Shown piece after piece: positions 29,200-43,800 of a stretch of 64,000 nt of DNA. The DNA lies in the NCBI GenBank assembly GCA_037013495.1, contig CM072812.1:61536938-61600937 (forward strand), given 5' to 3'. Numbering within the stretch: position 1 is the stretch's first letter; each line of letters starts with the position of its first letter. The position numbers and the translations under genes were made by a program. Source of the DNA: Hippophae tibetana (lineage: Eukaryota; Streptophyta; Magnoliopsida; Rosales; Elaeagnaceae). The notes beneath the pieces were generated by a model, which was not told the origin of the DNA, did no database searches, and saw only the letters and a list, made by a program, of their open reading frames with translations.

Positions 29200-31100
29200 A
29201 TCGAAACGACCTTCCATATGATTGATTATAATAGCCGTGTCGATGCACGATTTAAAAATTTTAACAGTTTAAGGTTGCAACCCCAATTAATAACTTCTTT
29301 CTTTTTTAAACTGTGACATGCTGGAACAATCTTATTTTTTTTGAAAAACAAAGATAGATTAACACACATAAGAAAAAGGAACAAAAAACAGATACGAAGA
29401 ATTTAAAGAAAACTATAAAAGGAAAACCAAAAATCAAAACAACGACAACAAAATGGATAGAAAACGCAAGTGATGAAGGATTAAATTTCTTTCTTTTTAT
29501 TCTGAATTTTCACTCAAGAATGAAAAAACACAATTAAATAATTATTGTTTTAAATCTAAAATTCAAAAATGGAAAAATGAAGACATATAACCTTTTTTTG
29601 CCACCTAGGCTCTCATTCTAAATTATATGTAACCTTTAGGTGAACAACCTAGCAACACAACGAAATATTTACGATTGAATTGCAAAGAACGTGGTTAAGA
29701 TGAATAATAAAGAATCCTATAGAAAAAGAACCGAAAAGAACCCAATATGGTGAGAACAAAATTTATGACATTAGTATGTTGTGTAAACAATGGAGTTTGG
29801 GTTCCCTAATGTTGAGAACAGAAATAATGCTTTGTTGCATTTTTAGAAATCGAAACAACCATCCATATGATTTATTATAATAGCCGTGTCGATGCACGAT
29901 TTAAAAATTTTAAAGGTTAAAGTTGCAACCCCAGTTAATAACTTTCTTGTTTTTTAAACTGTCACATGCTACAACAATCTTATTTTTTTGAAAAACAAAG
30001 ATAGATTAACACACATAAAAAATGAACAAAAAAAAGATACGAAGTATTTAAAGAAAACTATAAAAGGAAATCCAAAAATCAAACCAACGACAACAAAATG
30101 GATAGAAAACGCAAGGGATGTAGGATTAAATTTCTTTCTTTTTATTCTGAATTTTCACTCAAGAATGCAAAAAACAATTAAATAAATATTGTTTTAAATA
30201 TAAAATTCAAAAATGGAAAAATGAAGACATATAACATTTTTTTTGCCACCAAGGCTCTCATTATAAATTATATGTAACCTTTAGGTGAACAACGTAGTAA
30301 CTCAACGAAATATTAACGATTGAATTGCAAAGAACGTGGTTAAGATGATTAATAAAGAATCCTATAGAAAAAGAACCGAAAACAACGCAATATGGTGAGA
30401 CCAAAATTTATGACATCAGTAAGTTGTGTAAATATGGAGTTTGGGTTCCCAAATGTTGAGAACAGAACTAATGCTTTGTTGCCTTTTTAGAAATCGAAAC
30501 GACCATCCATATGATTTATTATAATAGCCGTGTCGATATATGATTTAAAAATTTGACAGGTTAAAGTTGCAACCCCAATTAATAACATTTTTGTTTTTTA
30601 AACTGTGACATGCTACAACAATTTTATTTTTTTGAAAAACAAAGATAGATTAACACACATAAAAAAAGGAACAAAAAAAAGATACGAAGAATTTAAAGAA
30701 AACTATAAAAAGAAATCCAAAAAATAAAACAATGACAACAAAATGGATAGAAAACACAAGGCATGAAGGATTAAATTTCTTTCTTTTTATTCTGAATTTT
30801 CACTCAAGAATGGAAAAAACAATTAAATAATTATTGTTTTAAATCTAAAATTCAAAAATGGAAAAATGAAGACATATAACCTTTTTTTTGCCACCAAGGC
30901 TCTCATTCTAAATTATATGTAACCTTTAGGTGAACAACCTAGTAACTCAACGAAATATTTACGATTGAATTGCAAAGAACGTGGTTAAGATGATTAATAA
31001 AGAATCCTATAGAAAAAGAACCGAAAACAACGCAATATGGTGAGACCAAAATTTATGACATCAGTATGTTGTGTAAACAATGGAGTTTGGGTTCCCAAAT
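29200..31100. repeat. Third relative of the 24.0-25.9 kb block (5,174 bp offset)
   Basis: Anchors 29178, 29827 and 30471 match 24004, 24653 and 25297 at a constant 5,174 bp offset (eight monomers), with shared AGCAACACAACG, GAATAATAAAG, AAAGAACCCAATATGG and ATTTTAAAGGTTAAAG. The copy at 29827 has TTCCCTAATGTTG and CGAAACAACC, which are also present at 44075 (offset 14,248 bp), so those two are closest relatives. Confidence 0.8.
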
Positions 31101-31844
31101 GTTGAGAACAGAAATAATGCTTTGTTGCATTTTTAGAAATCGAAACGACCTTCTTTATAATTTATTATAATAGCCGTGTCGATGCACGATTTAAAAATTT
31201 TAACAGTTTAAGGTTGCTACCCCAATTAATAACTTCTTTGTTTTTTAAACTGTGATATGCTGCAACAATCTTATTTTTTTTGAAAAACAAAGATAGATTA
31301 ACACGCATAAGAAAAAGGAACAAAAAACAGATACGAAGAATTTAAAGAAAACTATAAAAGGAAATCCAAAAAATAAAACAATGACAACAAAATGGATAGA
31401 AAACGCAAGGCATGAAGGATTAAATTTCATTCTTTTTATTCTGAATTTTCACTCAAGAATGGAAAAAACAATTAAATAATTATTGTTTTAAATCTAAAAT
31501 TCAAAAATGGAAAAATGAAGACATATAACCTTTTTTTTGCCACCAAGGCTCTCATTCTAAATTATATGTAACCTTTAGGTGAACAACCTAGTAACTCAAC
31601 GAAATATTTACGATTGAATTGCAAGGAACGTGGTTAAGATGATTAATAAAGAATCCTATAGAAAAAGAACCGAAAACAACGCAATATGGTGAGAACAAAA
31701 TTTATGACATCAATAAGTTGTGTAAACAATGGAGTTTGGGTTCCCAAATGTTGAGAACAGAAATAATGCTTTGTTGCATTTTTAGAAATCGAAACGACCT
31801 TCCATATGATTTATTATTATAGCCGTGTCGATGCACGATTTAAA

Positions 31845-34800
31845 AATTTTAAGAGTTTAACGTTGCAAACCTAATTAATAACTTCTTTGTTTTTTAAAGT
31901 GTGACATACTTCAACAATCTTATTTTTTTGAAAAACAAAGATAGATTAACACACATAAAAAAGGAACAAAAAAAAGATACGAAGAATTTAAAGAAAATTA
32001 TATAAGGAAATCCAAAAAATAAAATAACGACAACAAAATGGATAGAAAATGCAAGGGATGAAGGATTAAATTTCTTTCTTTTTATTCTGAATTTTCACTC
32101 AAGAATGCAAAAAACAATTAAATAATTATTGTTTTAAATCTAAAATTCAAAAATGGAAAAATGACGACATATAACCTTTTTTTTGCCACCAAAGTTCTCA
32201 TTCTAAATTATATGTAACCTTTAGGTGAACTACCTAGTATCTCAACGAAATATTAACGATTGAATTGCAAAGAACGTGGTTAAGATGATTAATAAAGAAA
32301 CCTATAGAAAAAGAACCGAAAACAACGCAATATGGTGAGACCAAAATTTATGACATCAGTAAGTTGTGTAAATATGGAGTTTGGGTTCCCAAATGTTGAG
32401 AACAGAACTAATGCTTTGTTGCATTTTTAGAAATCGAAACGACCATCCATATGATTTATTATAATAGCCGTGTCGATATATGATTTAAAAATTTGACAGG
32501 TTAAAGTTGCAACCCCAATTAATAACATTTTTGTTTTTTAAACTGTGACATGCTACAACAATTTTATTTTTTTGAAAAACAAAGATAGATTAACACACAT
32601 AAAAAATGGAACAAAAAAAAGATACGAAGAATTTAAAGAAAACTATAAAAAGAAATCCAAAAAATAAAACAATGACAACAAAATGGATAGAAAACACAAG
32701 GCATGAAGGATTAAATTTCTTTCTTTTTATTCCGAATTTTCACTCAAGAATGGAAAAAACAATTAAATAATTATTGTTTTAAATCTAAAATTCAAAAATG
32801 GAAAAATGAAGACATATAACCTTTTTTTTGCCACCAAGGCTCTCATTCTAAATTATATGTAACCTTTAGGTGAACAACCTAGTAACTCAACGAAATATTT
32901 ACGATTGAATTGCAAGGAACGTGGTTAAGATGATTAATAAAGAATCCTATAGAAAAAGAACCGAAAACAACGCAATATGGTGAGAACAAAATTTATGTCA
33001 TCAGTAAGTTGTGTAAACAATGGAGTTTGGGTTCCCAAATGTTGAGAACAGAAATAATGCTTTGTTGCATTTTTAGAAATCGAAACGACCTTCCATATGA
33101 TTTATTATTATAGCCGTGTCGATGCACGATTTAAAAATTTTAACAGTTTATGGTTGCTACCCCAATTAATAACTTCTTTGTTTTTTAAATTCTGACATGC
33201 TGCAACAATCTTATTTTTTTTTTTGAAAAACAAAGATAGATTAACACACATAAGAAAAAGGAACAAAAAAAAGATACGAAGAATTTAAAGAAAACTAATA
33301 AAGGAAATCCAAAAAATAAAACAATGACAACAAAATGGATAGAAAACGCAAGGCATGAAGGATTAAATTTCATTCTTTTTATTCTGAATTTTCACTCAAG
33401 AATGAAAAAAACAATTAAATAATTATTGTTTTAAATCTAAAATTCAAAAATGGAAAAAAGAAGACATATAACCTTTTTTTGCCACCTAGGCTCTCATTCT
33501 AAATTATATGTAACCTTTAGGTGAACAACCTAGTAACTCAACAAAATATTTACGATTGAATTGCAAAGAACGTGGTTAAGATGATTAATAAAGAATCCTA
33601 TAGAAAAAGAACCGAAAACAACGCAATATTGTGAGACCAAAATTTATGTCATCAGTATGTTGTGTAAACAATGGAGTTTGGGTTCCCAAATGTTGAGAAC
33701 AGAAATAATGCTTTGTTGCATTTTTAGAAATCGAAACGACCTTCCATATGATTGATTATAATAGCCGTGTCGATGCACGATTTAAAAATTTTAACAGTTT
33801 AAGGTTGCAACCCCAATTAATAACTTCTTTCTTTTTTAAACTGTGACATGCTGGAACAATCTTATTTTTTTTGAAAAACAAAGATAGATTAACACACATA
33901 AGAAAAAGGAACAAAAAACAGATACGAAGAATTTAAAGAAAACTATAAAAGGAAAACCAAAAATCAAAACAACGACAACAAAATGGATAGAAAACGCAAG
34001 TGATGAAGGATTAAATTTCTTTCTTTTTATTCTGAATTTTCACTCAAGAATGAAAAAACACAATTAAATAATTATTGTTTTAAATCTAAAATTCAAAAAT
34101 GGAAAAATGAAGACATATAACCTTTTTTTGCCACCTAGGCTCTCATTCTAAATTATATGTAACCTTTAGGTGAACAACCTAGCAACACAACGAAATATTT
34201 ACGATTGAATTGCAAAGAACGTGGTTAAGATGAATAATAAAGAATCCTATAGAAAAAGAACCGAAAAGAACCCAATATGGTGAGAACAAAATTTATGACA
34301 TCAGTATGTTGTGTAAACAATGGAGTTTGGGTTCCCAAATGTTGAGAACAGAAATAATGCTTTGTTGCATTTTTAGAAATCGAAACGACCATCCATATGA
34401 TTTATTATAATAGCCGTGTCGATGCACGATTTAAAAATTTTAAAGGTTAAAGTTGCAACCCCAGTTAATAACTTTCTTGTTTTTTAAACTGTCACATGCT
34501 ACAACAATCTTATTTTTTTGAAAAACAAAGATAGATTAACACACATAAAAAAGGAACAAAAAAAAGATACGAAGTATTTAAAGAAAACTATAAAAGGAAA
34601 TCCAAAAATCAAACCAACGACAACAAAATGGATAGAAAACGCAAGGGATGTAGGATTAAATTTCTTTCTTTTTATTCTGAATTTTCACTCAAGAATGCAA
34701 AAAATAATTAAATAAATATTGTTTTAAATATAAAATTCAAAAATGGAAAAATGAAGACATATAACATTTTTTTTGCCACCAAGGCTCTCATTATAAATTA

Positions 34801-36570
34801 TATGTAACCTTTAGGTGAACAACGTAGTAACTCAACGAAATATTAACGATTGAATTGCAAAGAACGTGGTTAAGATGATTAATAAAGAATCCTATAGAAA
34901 AAGAACCGAAAACAACGCAATATGGTGAGACCAAAATTTATGACATCAGTAAGTTGTGTAAATATGGAGTTTGGGTTCCCAAATGTTGAGAACAGAACTA
35001 ATGCTTTGTTGCCTTTTTAGAAATCGAAACGACCATCCATATGATTTATTATAATAGCCGTGTCGATATATGATTTAAAAATTTGACAGGTTAAAGTTGC
35101 AACCCCAATTAATAACATTTTTGTTTTTTAAACTGTGACATGCTACAACAATTTTATTTTTTTGAAAAACAAAGATAGATTAACACACATAAAAAAAGGA
35201 ACAAAAAAAAGATACGAAGAATTTAAAGAAAACTATAAAAAGAAATCCAAAAAATAAAACAATGACAACAAAATGGATAGAAAACACAAGGCATGAAGGA
35301 TTAAATTTCTTTCTTTTTATTCTGAATTTTCACTCAAGAATGGAAAAAACAATTAAATAATTATTGTTTTAAATCTAAAATTCAAAAATGGAAAAATGAA
35401 GACATATAACCTTTTTTTTGCCACCAAGGCTCTCATTCTAAATTATATGTAACCTTTAGGTGAACAACCTAGTAACTCAACGAAATATTTACGATTGAAT
35501 TGCAAGGAACGTGGTTAAGATGATTAATAAAGAATCCTATAGAAAAAGAACCGAAAACAACGCAATATGGTGAGAACAAAATTTATGTCATCAGTAAGTT
35601 GTGTAAACAATGGAGTTTGGGTTCCCCAATGTTGAGAACAGAAATAATGCTTTGTTGCATTTTTAGAAATCGAAACGACCTTCCATATGATTTATTATTA
35701 TAGCCGTGTCGATGCACGATTTAAAAATTTTAACAGTTTAAGGTTGCAACCCCAATTAATAACTTCTTTCTTTTTTAAACTGTGACATGCTGGAACAATC
35801 TTATTTTTTTTTGAAAAACAAAGATAGATTAACACACATAAGAAAAAGGAACAAAAAACAGATACGAAGAATTTAAAGAAAACTATAAAAGGAAAACCAA
35901 AAATCAAAACAACGACAACAAAATGGATAGAAAACGCAAGTGATGAAGGATTAAATTTCTTTCTTTTTATTCTGAATTTTCACTCAAGAATGAAAAAACA
36001 CAATTAAATAATTATTGTTTTAAATCTAAAATTCAAAAATGGAAAAATGAAGACATATAACCTTTTTTTGCCACCTAGGCTCTCATTCTAAATTATATGT
36101 AACCTTTAGGTGAACAACCTAGTAACTCAACAAAATATTTACGATTGAATTGCAAAGAACGTGGTTAAGATGATTAATAAAGAATCCTATAGAAAAAGAA
36201 CCGAAAACAACGCAATATTGTGAGACCAAAATTTATGACATCAGTATGTTGTGTAAACAATGGAGTTTGGGTTCCCAAATGTTGAGAACAGAAATAATGC
36301 TTTGTTGCATTTTTAGAAATCGAAACGACCTTCTTTATGATTTATTATAATAGCCGTGTCGATGCACGATTTAAAAATTTTAACAGTTTAAGGTTGCTAC
36401 CCCAATTAATAACTTCTTTGTTTTTTAAACTGTGACATGCTGCAACAATCTTATTTTTTTTGAAAAACAAAGATAGATTAACACGCATAAGAAAAAGGAA
36501 CAAAAAAAAGATACGAAGAATTTAAAGAAAACTATAAAAGGAAATCCAAAAATCAAACCAACGACAACAA
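31845..36570. repeat. 4.7 kb satellite block, second copy (9,704 bp from the first)
   Basis: This is the partner of the block at 22,140-26,870. By eye it differs from the first copy by few substitutions and one or two run-length changes, e.g. ACCATAATTAAT in the first versus ACCCCAATTAAT here, and GATTGATTATAATAG here versus TTATTATTATAG there near 33,755. The copies part company near 36,570, where this one reads AGTGATGAAGG and the other AGGGATGAATG. Confidence 0.85.
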
Positions 36571-39500
36571 AATGGATAGAAAACGCAAGTGATGAAGGAT
36601 TAAATTTCTTTCTTTTTATTCTGAATTTTCACTCAAGAATGAAAAAACACAATTAAATAAATATTGTTTTAAATCTAAAATTCAAAAATAGAAAAATGAA
36701 GACATATAACCTTTTTTTGCCACCTAGGCTCTCATTCTAAATTATATGTAACCTTTAGGTGAACAACCTAGTAACTCAACAAAATATTTACGATTGAATT
36801 GCAAAGAACGTGGTTAAGATGATTAATAAAGAATCCTATAGAAAAAGAACCGAAAACAACGCAATATTGTGAGACCAAAATTTATGTCATCAGTATGTTG
36901 TGTAAACAATGGAGTTTGGGTTCCCAAATGTTGAGAACAGAAATAATGCTTTGTTGCATTTTTAGAAATCGAAACGACCTTCTTTATGATTTATTATAAT
37001 AGCCGTGTCGATGCACGATTTAAAAATTTTAACAGTTTAAGGTTGCTACCCCAATTAATAACTTCTTTGTTTTTTAAACTGTGACATGCTGCAACAATCT
37101 TATTTTTTTTGAATAACAAAGATAGATTAACACGCATAAGAAAAAGGAACAAAAAACAGATACGAAGAATTTAAAGAAAACTATAAAAGGAAAACCAAAA
37201 ATCAAAACAACGACAACAAAATGGATAGAAAACGCAAGTGATGAAGGATTAAATTTCTTTCTTTTTATTCTGAATTTTCACTCAAGAATGAAAAAACACA
37301 ATTAAATAAATATTGTTTTAAATCTAAAATTCAAAAATGGAAAAATGAAGACATATAACCTTTTTTTGCCACCTAGGCTCTCATTCTAAATTATATGTAA
37401 CCTTTAGGTGAACAACCTAGTAACTCAACAAAATATTTACGATTGAATTGCAAAGAACGTGGTTAAGATGATTAATAAAGAATCCTATAGAAAAAGAACC
37501 GAAAACAACGCAATATTGTGAGACCAAAATTTATGTCATCAGTATGTTGTGTAAACAATGGAGTTTGGGTTCCCAAATGTTGAGAACAGAAATAATGCTT
37601 TGTTGCATTTTTAGAAATCGAAACGACCTTCTTTATGATTTATTATAATAGCCGTGTCGATGCACGATTTAAAAATTTTAAAGGTTAAAGTTGCAACCCC
37701 AGTTAATAACTTTCTTGTTTTTTAAACTGTCACATGCTACAACAATCTTATTTTTTTGAAAAACAAAGATAGATTAACACACATAAAAAAGGAACAAAAA
37801 AAAGATACGAAGTATTTAAAGAAAACTATAAAAGGAAATCCAAAAATCAAACCAACGACAACAAAATGGATAGAAAACGCAAGGGATGTAGGATTAAATT
37901 TCTTTCTTTTTATTCTGAATTTTCACTCAAGAATGCAAAAAATAATTAAATAAATATTGTTTTAAATATAAAATTCAAAAATGGAAAAATGAAGACATAT
38001 AACATTTTTTTTGCCACCAAGGCTCTCATTATAAATTATATGTAACCTTTAGGTGAACAACGTAGTAACTCAACGAAATATTAACGATTGAATTGCAAAG
38101 AACGTGGTTAAGATGATTAATAAAGAATCCTATAGAAAAAGAACCGAAAACAACGCAATATGGTGAGACCAAAATTTATGACATCAGTAAGTTGTGTAAA
38201 TATGGAGTTTGGGTTCCCAAATGTTGAGAACAGAACTAATGCTTTGTTGCCTTTTTAGAAATCGAAACGACCATCCATATGATTTATTATAATAGCCGTG
38301 TCGATATATGATTTAAAAATTTGACAGGTTAAAGTTGCAACCCCAATTAATAACATTTTTGTTTTTTAAACTGTGACATGCTACAACAATTTTATTTTTT
38401 TGAAAAACAAAGATAGATTAACACACATAAAAAAAGGAACAAAAAAAAGATACGAAGAATTTAAAGAAAACTATAAAAAGAAATCCAAAAAATAAAACAA
38501 TGACAACAAAATGGATAGAAAACACAAGGCATGAAGGATTAAATTTCTTTCTTTTTATTCTGAATTTTCACTCAAGAATGGAAAAAACAATTAAATAATT
38601 ATTGTTTTAAATCTAAAATTCAAAAATGGAAAAATGAAGACATATAACCTTTTTTTTGCCACCAAGGCTCTCATTCTAAATTATATGTAACCTTTAGGTG
38701 AACAACCTAGTAACTCAACGAAATATTTACGATTGAATTGCAAGGAACGTGGTTAAGATGATTAATAAAGAATCCTATAGAAAAAGAACCGAAAACAACG
38801 CAATATGGTGAGAACAAAATTTATGTCATCAGTAAGTTGTGTAAACAATGGAGTTTGGGTTCCCAAATGTTGAGAACAGAAATAATGCTTTGTTGCATTT
38901 TTAGAAATCGAAACGACCTTCCATATGATTTATTATTATAGCCGTGTCGATGCACGATTTAAAAATTTTAACAGTTTAAGGTTGCAACCCCAATTAATAA
39001 CTTCTTTCTTTTTTAAACTGTGACATGCTGGAACAATCTTATTTTTTTTTGAAAAACAAAGATAGATTAACACACATAAGAAAAAGGAACAAAAAACAGA
39101 TACGAAGAATTTAAAGAAAACTATAAAAGGAAAACCAAAAATCAAAACAACGACAACAAAATGGATAGAAAACGCAAGTGATGAAGGATTAAATTTCTTT
39201 CTTTTTATTCTGAATTTTCACTCAAGAATGAAAAAACACAATTAAATAATTATTGTTTTAAATCTAAAATTCAAAAATGGAAAAATGAAGACATATAACC
39301 TTTTTTTGCCACCTAGGCTCTCATTCTAAATTATATGTAACCTTTAGGTGAACAACCTAGTAACTCAACAAAATATTTACGATTGAATTGCAAAGAACGT
39401 GGTTAAGATGATTAATAAAGAATCCTATAGAAAAAGAACCGAAAACAACGCAATATTGTGAGACCAAAATTTATGACATCAGTATGTTGTGTAAACAATG

Positions 39501-40350
39501 GAGTTTGGGTTCCCAAATGTTGAGAACAGAAATAATGCTTTGTTGCATTTTTAGAAATCGAAACGACCTTCTTTATGATTTATTATAATAGCCGTGTCGA
39601 TGCACGATTTAAAAATTTTAACAGTTTAAGGTTGCTACCCCAATTAATAACTTCTTTGTTTTTTAAACTGTGACATGCTGCAACAATCTTATTTTTTTTG
39701 AAAAACAAAGATAGATTAACACGCATAAGAAAAAGGAACAAAAAAAAGATACGAAGAATTTAAAGAAAACTATAAAAGGAAATCCAAAAATCAAACCAAC
39801 GACAACAAAATGGATAGAAAACGCAAGTGATGAAGGATTAAATTTCTTTCTTTTTATTCTGAATTTTCACTCAAGAATGAAAAAACACAATTAAATAAAT
39901 ATTGTTTTAAATCTAAAATTCAAAAATAGAAAAATGAAGACATATAACCTTTTTTTGCCACCTAGGCTCTCATTCTAAATTATATGTAACCTTTAGGTGA
40001 ACAACCTAGTAACTCAACAAAATATTTACGATTGAATTGCAAAGAACGTGGTTAAGATGATTAATAAAGAATCCTATAGAAAAAGAACCGAAAACAACGC
40101 AATATTGTGAGACCAAAATTTATGTCATCAGTATGTTGTGTAAACAATGGAGTTTGGGTTCCCAAATGTTGAGAACAGAAATAATGCTTTGTTGCATTTT
40201 TAGAAATCGAAACGACCTTCTTTATGATTTATTATAATAGCCGTGTCGATGCACGATTTAAAAATTTTAACAGTTTAAGGTTGCTACCCCAATTAATAAC
40301 TTCTTTGTTTTTTAAACTGTGACATGCTGCAACAATCTTATTTTTTTTGA
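34415..40350. repeat. Five-monomer unit duplicated in tandem, 3,238 bp period
   Basis: Anchors 34357, 35001, 35647, 36297 and 36946 recur at 37595, 38239, 38885, 39535 and 40184 (offset 3,238 bp). Sequence agrees from about 34,415/37,653 to about 37,110/40,350. The monomer at 37595 starts as the CCTTCTTTATG type and continues as the ATTTTAAAGGTTAAAG type, so it spans the crossover point. Confidence 0.87.
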
Positions 40351-43300
40351 AAAACAAAGATAGATTAACACGCATAAGAAAAAGGAACAAAAAAAAGATA
40401 CGAAGAATTTAAAGAAAACTATAAAAGGAAATCCAAAAATCAAACCAACGACAACAAAATGGATAGAAAACGCAAGGGATGAATGATTAAATTTCTTTCT
40501 ATTTATTCTGAATTTTCACTCAAGAATGCAAAAAACAATTAAATAATTATTGTTTTAAATCTAAAATTCAAAAATAGAAAAATGAAGACATATAACGTTT
40601 TTTTGCCACCAAGGCTCTCATTCTAAATTATATGTAACTTTTAGGTGAACAACCTAGTAACTCAACAAAATATTTACGATTGAATTGCAAAGAACGTGGT
40701 TAAGATGATTAATAAAGAATCCTAGAGAAAAAGAACCGAAAACAACGCAATATGGTGAGAACAAAATTTATGACAGCAGTAAGTTGTGTAAACAATGGAG
40801 TTTGGGTTCCTAAATGTTGAGAACAGAACTAATGCTTTGTTTCATTTTTAGAAATCGAAACGACCTTCCATATGATTGATTATAATAGCCGTGTCGATGA
40901 ACGATTTAAAAATTTTAACAGTTTAAGGTTGCAACCCCAATTAATAACTTCTTTCTTTTTTAAACTGTGACATGCTGCAACAATCTTATTTTTTTTGAAT
41001 AACAAAGATAGATTAACACACATAAGAAAAAGGAACAAAAAACAGATACGAAGAATTTAAAGAAAACTATAAAAGGAAAACCAAAAATCAAAACAACGAC
41101 AACAAAATGGATAGAAAACGCAAGTGATGAAGGATTAAATTTCTTTCTTTTTATTCTGAATTTTCACTCAAGAATGAAAAAACACAATTAAATAAATATT
41201 GTTTTAAATCTAAAATTCAAAAATGGAAAAATGAAGACATATAACCTTTTTTTGCCACCTAGGCTCTCATTCTAAATTATATGTAACCTTTAGGTGAACA
41301 ACCTAGTAACTCAACAAAATATTTACGATTGAATTGCAAAGAACGTGGTTAAGATGATTAATAAAGAATCCTATAGAAAAAGAACCGAAAACAACGCAAT
41401 ATTGTGAGACCAAAATTTATGTCATCAGTATGTTGTGTAAACAATGGAGTTTGGGTTCCCAAATGTTGAGAACAGAAATAATGCTTTGTTGCATTTTTAG
41501 AAATCGAAACGACCTTCTTTATGATTTATTATAATAGCCGTGTCGATGCACGATTTAAAAATTTTAACAGTTTAAGGTTGCTACCCCAATTAATAACTTC
41601 TTTGTTTTTTAAACTGTGACATGCTGCAACAATCTTATTTTTTTTGAAAAACAAAGATAGATTAACACGCATAAGAAAAAGGAACAAAAAAAAGATACGA
41701 AGAATTTAAAGAAAACTATAAAAGGAAATCCAAAAATCAAACCAACGACAACAAAATGGATAGAAAACGCAAGGGATGAATGATTAAATTTCTTTCTATT
41801 TATTCTGAATTTTCACTCAAGAATGCAAAAAACAATTAAATAATTATTGTTTTAAATCTAAAATTCAAAAATAGAAAAATGAAGACATATAACGTTTTTT
41901 TGCCACCAAGGCTCTCATTCTAAATTATATGTAACTTTTAGGTGAACAACCTAGTAACTCAACAAAATATTTACGATTGAATTGCAAAGAACGTGGTTAA
42001 GATGATTAATAAAGAATCCTAGAGAAAAAGAACCGAAAACAACGCAATATGGTGAGAACAAAATTTATGACAGCAGTAAGTTGTGTAAACAATGGAGTTT
42101 GGGTTCCTAAATGTTGAGAACAGAACTAATGCTTTGTTTCATTTTTAGAAATCGAAACGACCTTCCATATGATTGATTATAATAGCCGTGTCGATGAACG
42201 ATTTAAAAATTTTAACAGTTTAAGGTTGCAACCCCAATTAATAACTTCTTTCTTTTTTAAACTGTGACATGCTGCAACAATCTTATTTTTTTTGAATAAC
42301 AAAGATAGATTAACACACATAAGAAAAAGGAACAAAAAACAGATACGAAGAATTTAAAGAAAACTATAAAAGGAAAACCAAAAATCAAAACAACGACAAC
42401 AAAATGGATAGAAAACGCAAGTGATGAAGGATTAAATTTCTTTCTTTTTATTCTGAATTTTCACTCAAGAATGAAAAAACACAATTAAATAAATATTGTT
42501 TTAAATCTAAAATTCAAAAATGGAAAAATGAAGACATATAACCTTTTTTTGCCACCTAGGCTCTCATTCTAAATTATATGTAACCTTTAGGTGAACAACC
42601 TAGTAACTCAACAAAATATTTACGATTGAATTGCAAAGAACGTGGTTAAGATGATTAATAAAGAATCCTATAGAAAAAGAACCGAAAACAACGCAATATT
42701 GTGAGACCAAAATTTATGTCATCAGTATGTTGTGTAAACAATGGAGTTTGGGTTCCCAAATGTTGAGAACAGAAATAATGCTTTGTTGCATTTTTAGAAA
42801 TCGAAACGACCTTCTTTATGATTTATTATAATAGCCGTGTCGATGCACGATTTAAAAATTTTAACAGTTTAAGGTTGCTACCCCAATTAATAACTTCTTT
42901 GTTTTTTAAACTGTGACATGCTGCAACAATCTTATTTTTTTTGAAAAACAAAGATAGATTAACACGCATAAGAAAAAGGAACAAAAAAAAGATACGAAGA
43001 ATTTAAAGAAAACTATAAAAGGAAATCCAAAAATCAAACCAACGACAACAAAATGGATAGAAAACGCAAGGGATGAATGATTAAATTTCTTTCTATTTAT
43101 TCTGAATTTTCACTCAAGAATGCAAAAAACAATTAAATAATTATTGTTTTAAATCTAAAATTCAAAAATAGAAAAATGAAGACATATAACGTTTTTTTGC
43201 CACCAAGGCTCTCATTCTAAATTATATGTAACTTTTAGGTGAACAACCTAGTAACTCAACAAAATATTTACGATTGAATTGCAAAGAACGTGGTTAAGAT

Positions 43301-43800
43301 GATTAATAAAGAATCCTAGAGAAAAAGAACCGAAAACAACGCAATATGGTGAGAACAAAATTTATGACAGCAGTAAGTTGTGTAAACAATGGAGTTTGGG
43401 TTCCTAAATGTTGAGAACAGAACTAATGCTTTGTTTCATTTTTAGAAATCGAAACGACCTTCCATATGATTGATTATAATAGCCGTGTCGATGAACGATT
43501 TAAAAATTTTAACAGTTTAAGGTTGCAACCCCAATTAATAACTTCTTTCTTTTTTAAACTGTGACATGCTGCAAAAATCTTATTTTTTTTGAATAACAAA
43601 GATAGATTAACACACATAAGAAAAAGGAACAAAAAACTGATACGAAGAATTTAAAGAAAACTATAAAAGGAAAACCAAAAATCAAAACAACGACAACAAA
43701 ATGGATAGAAAACGCAAGTGATGAAGGATTAAATTTCTTTCTTTTTATTCTGAATTTTCACTCAAGAATGAAAAAACACAATTAAATAATTATTGTTTTA
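40184..43800. repeat. Dimeric higher-order repeat, 1,297 bp, three turns
   Basis: Two monomer types alternate. One (40184, 41481, 42778) has GACCTTCTTTATG. The other (40832, 42129, 43426) has GATTGATTATAATAG, TCGATGAACG and TTTGAATAACAAAG. All like-to-like distances are exactly 1,297 bp, and the turns are almost identical. The last carries private changes (GCAAAAATC, AAAACTGATACG). It then joins a 29827-like monomer at about 43,800-44,075. Confidence 0.9.
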
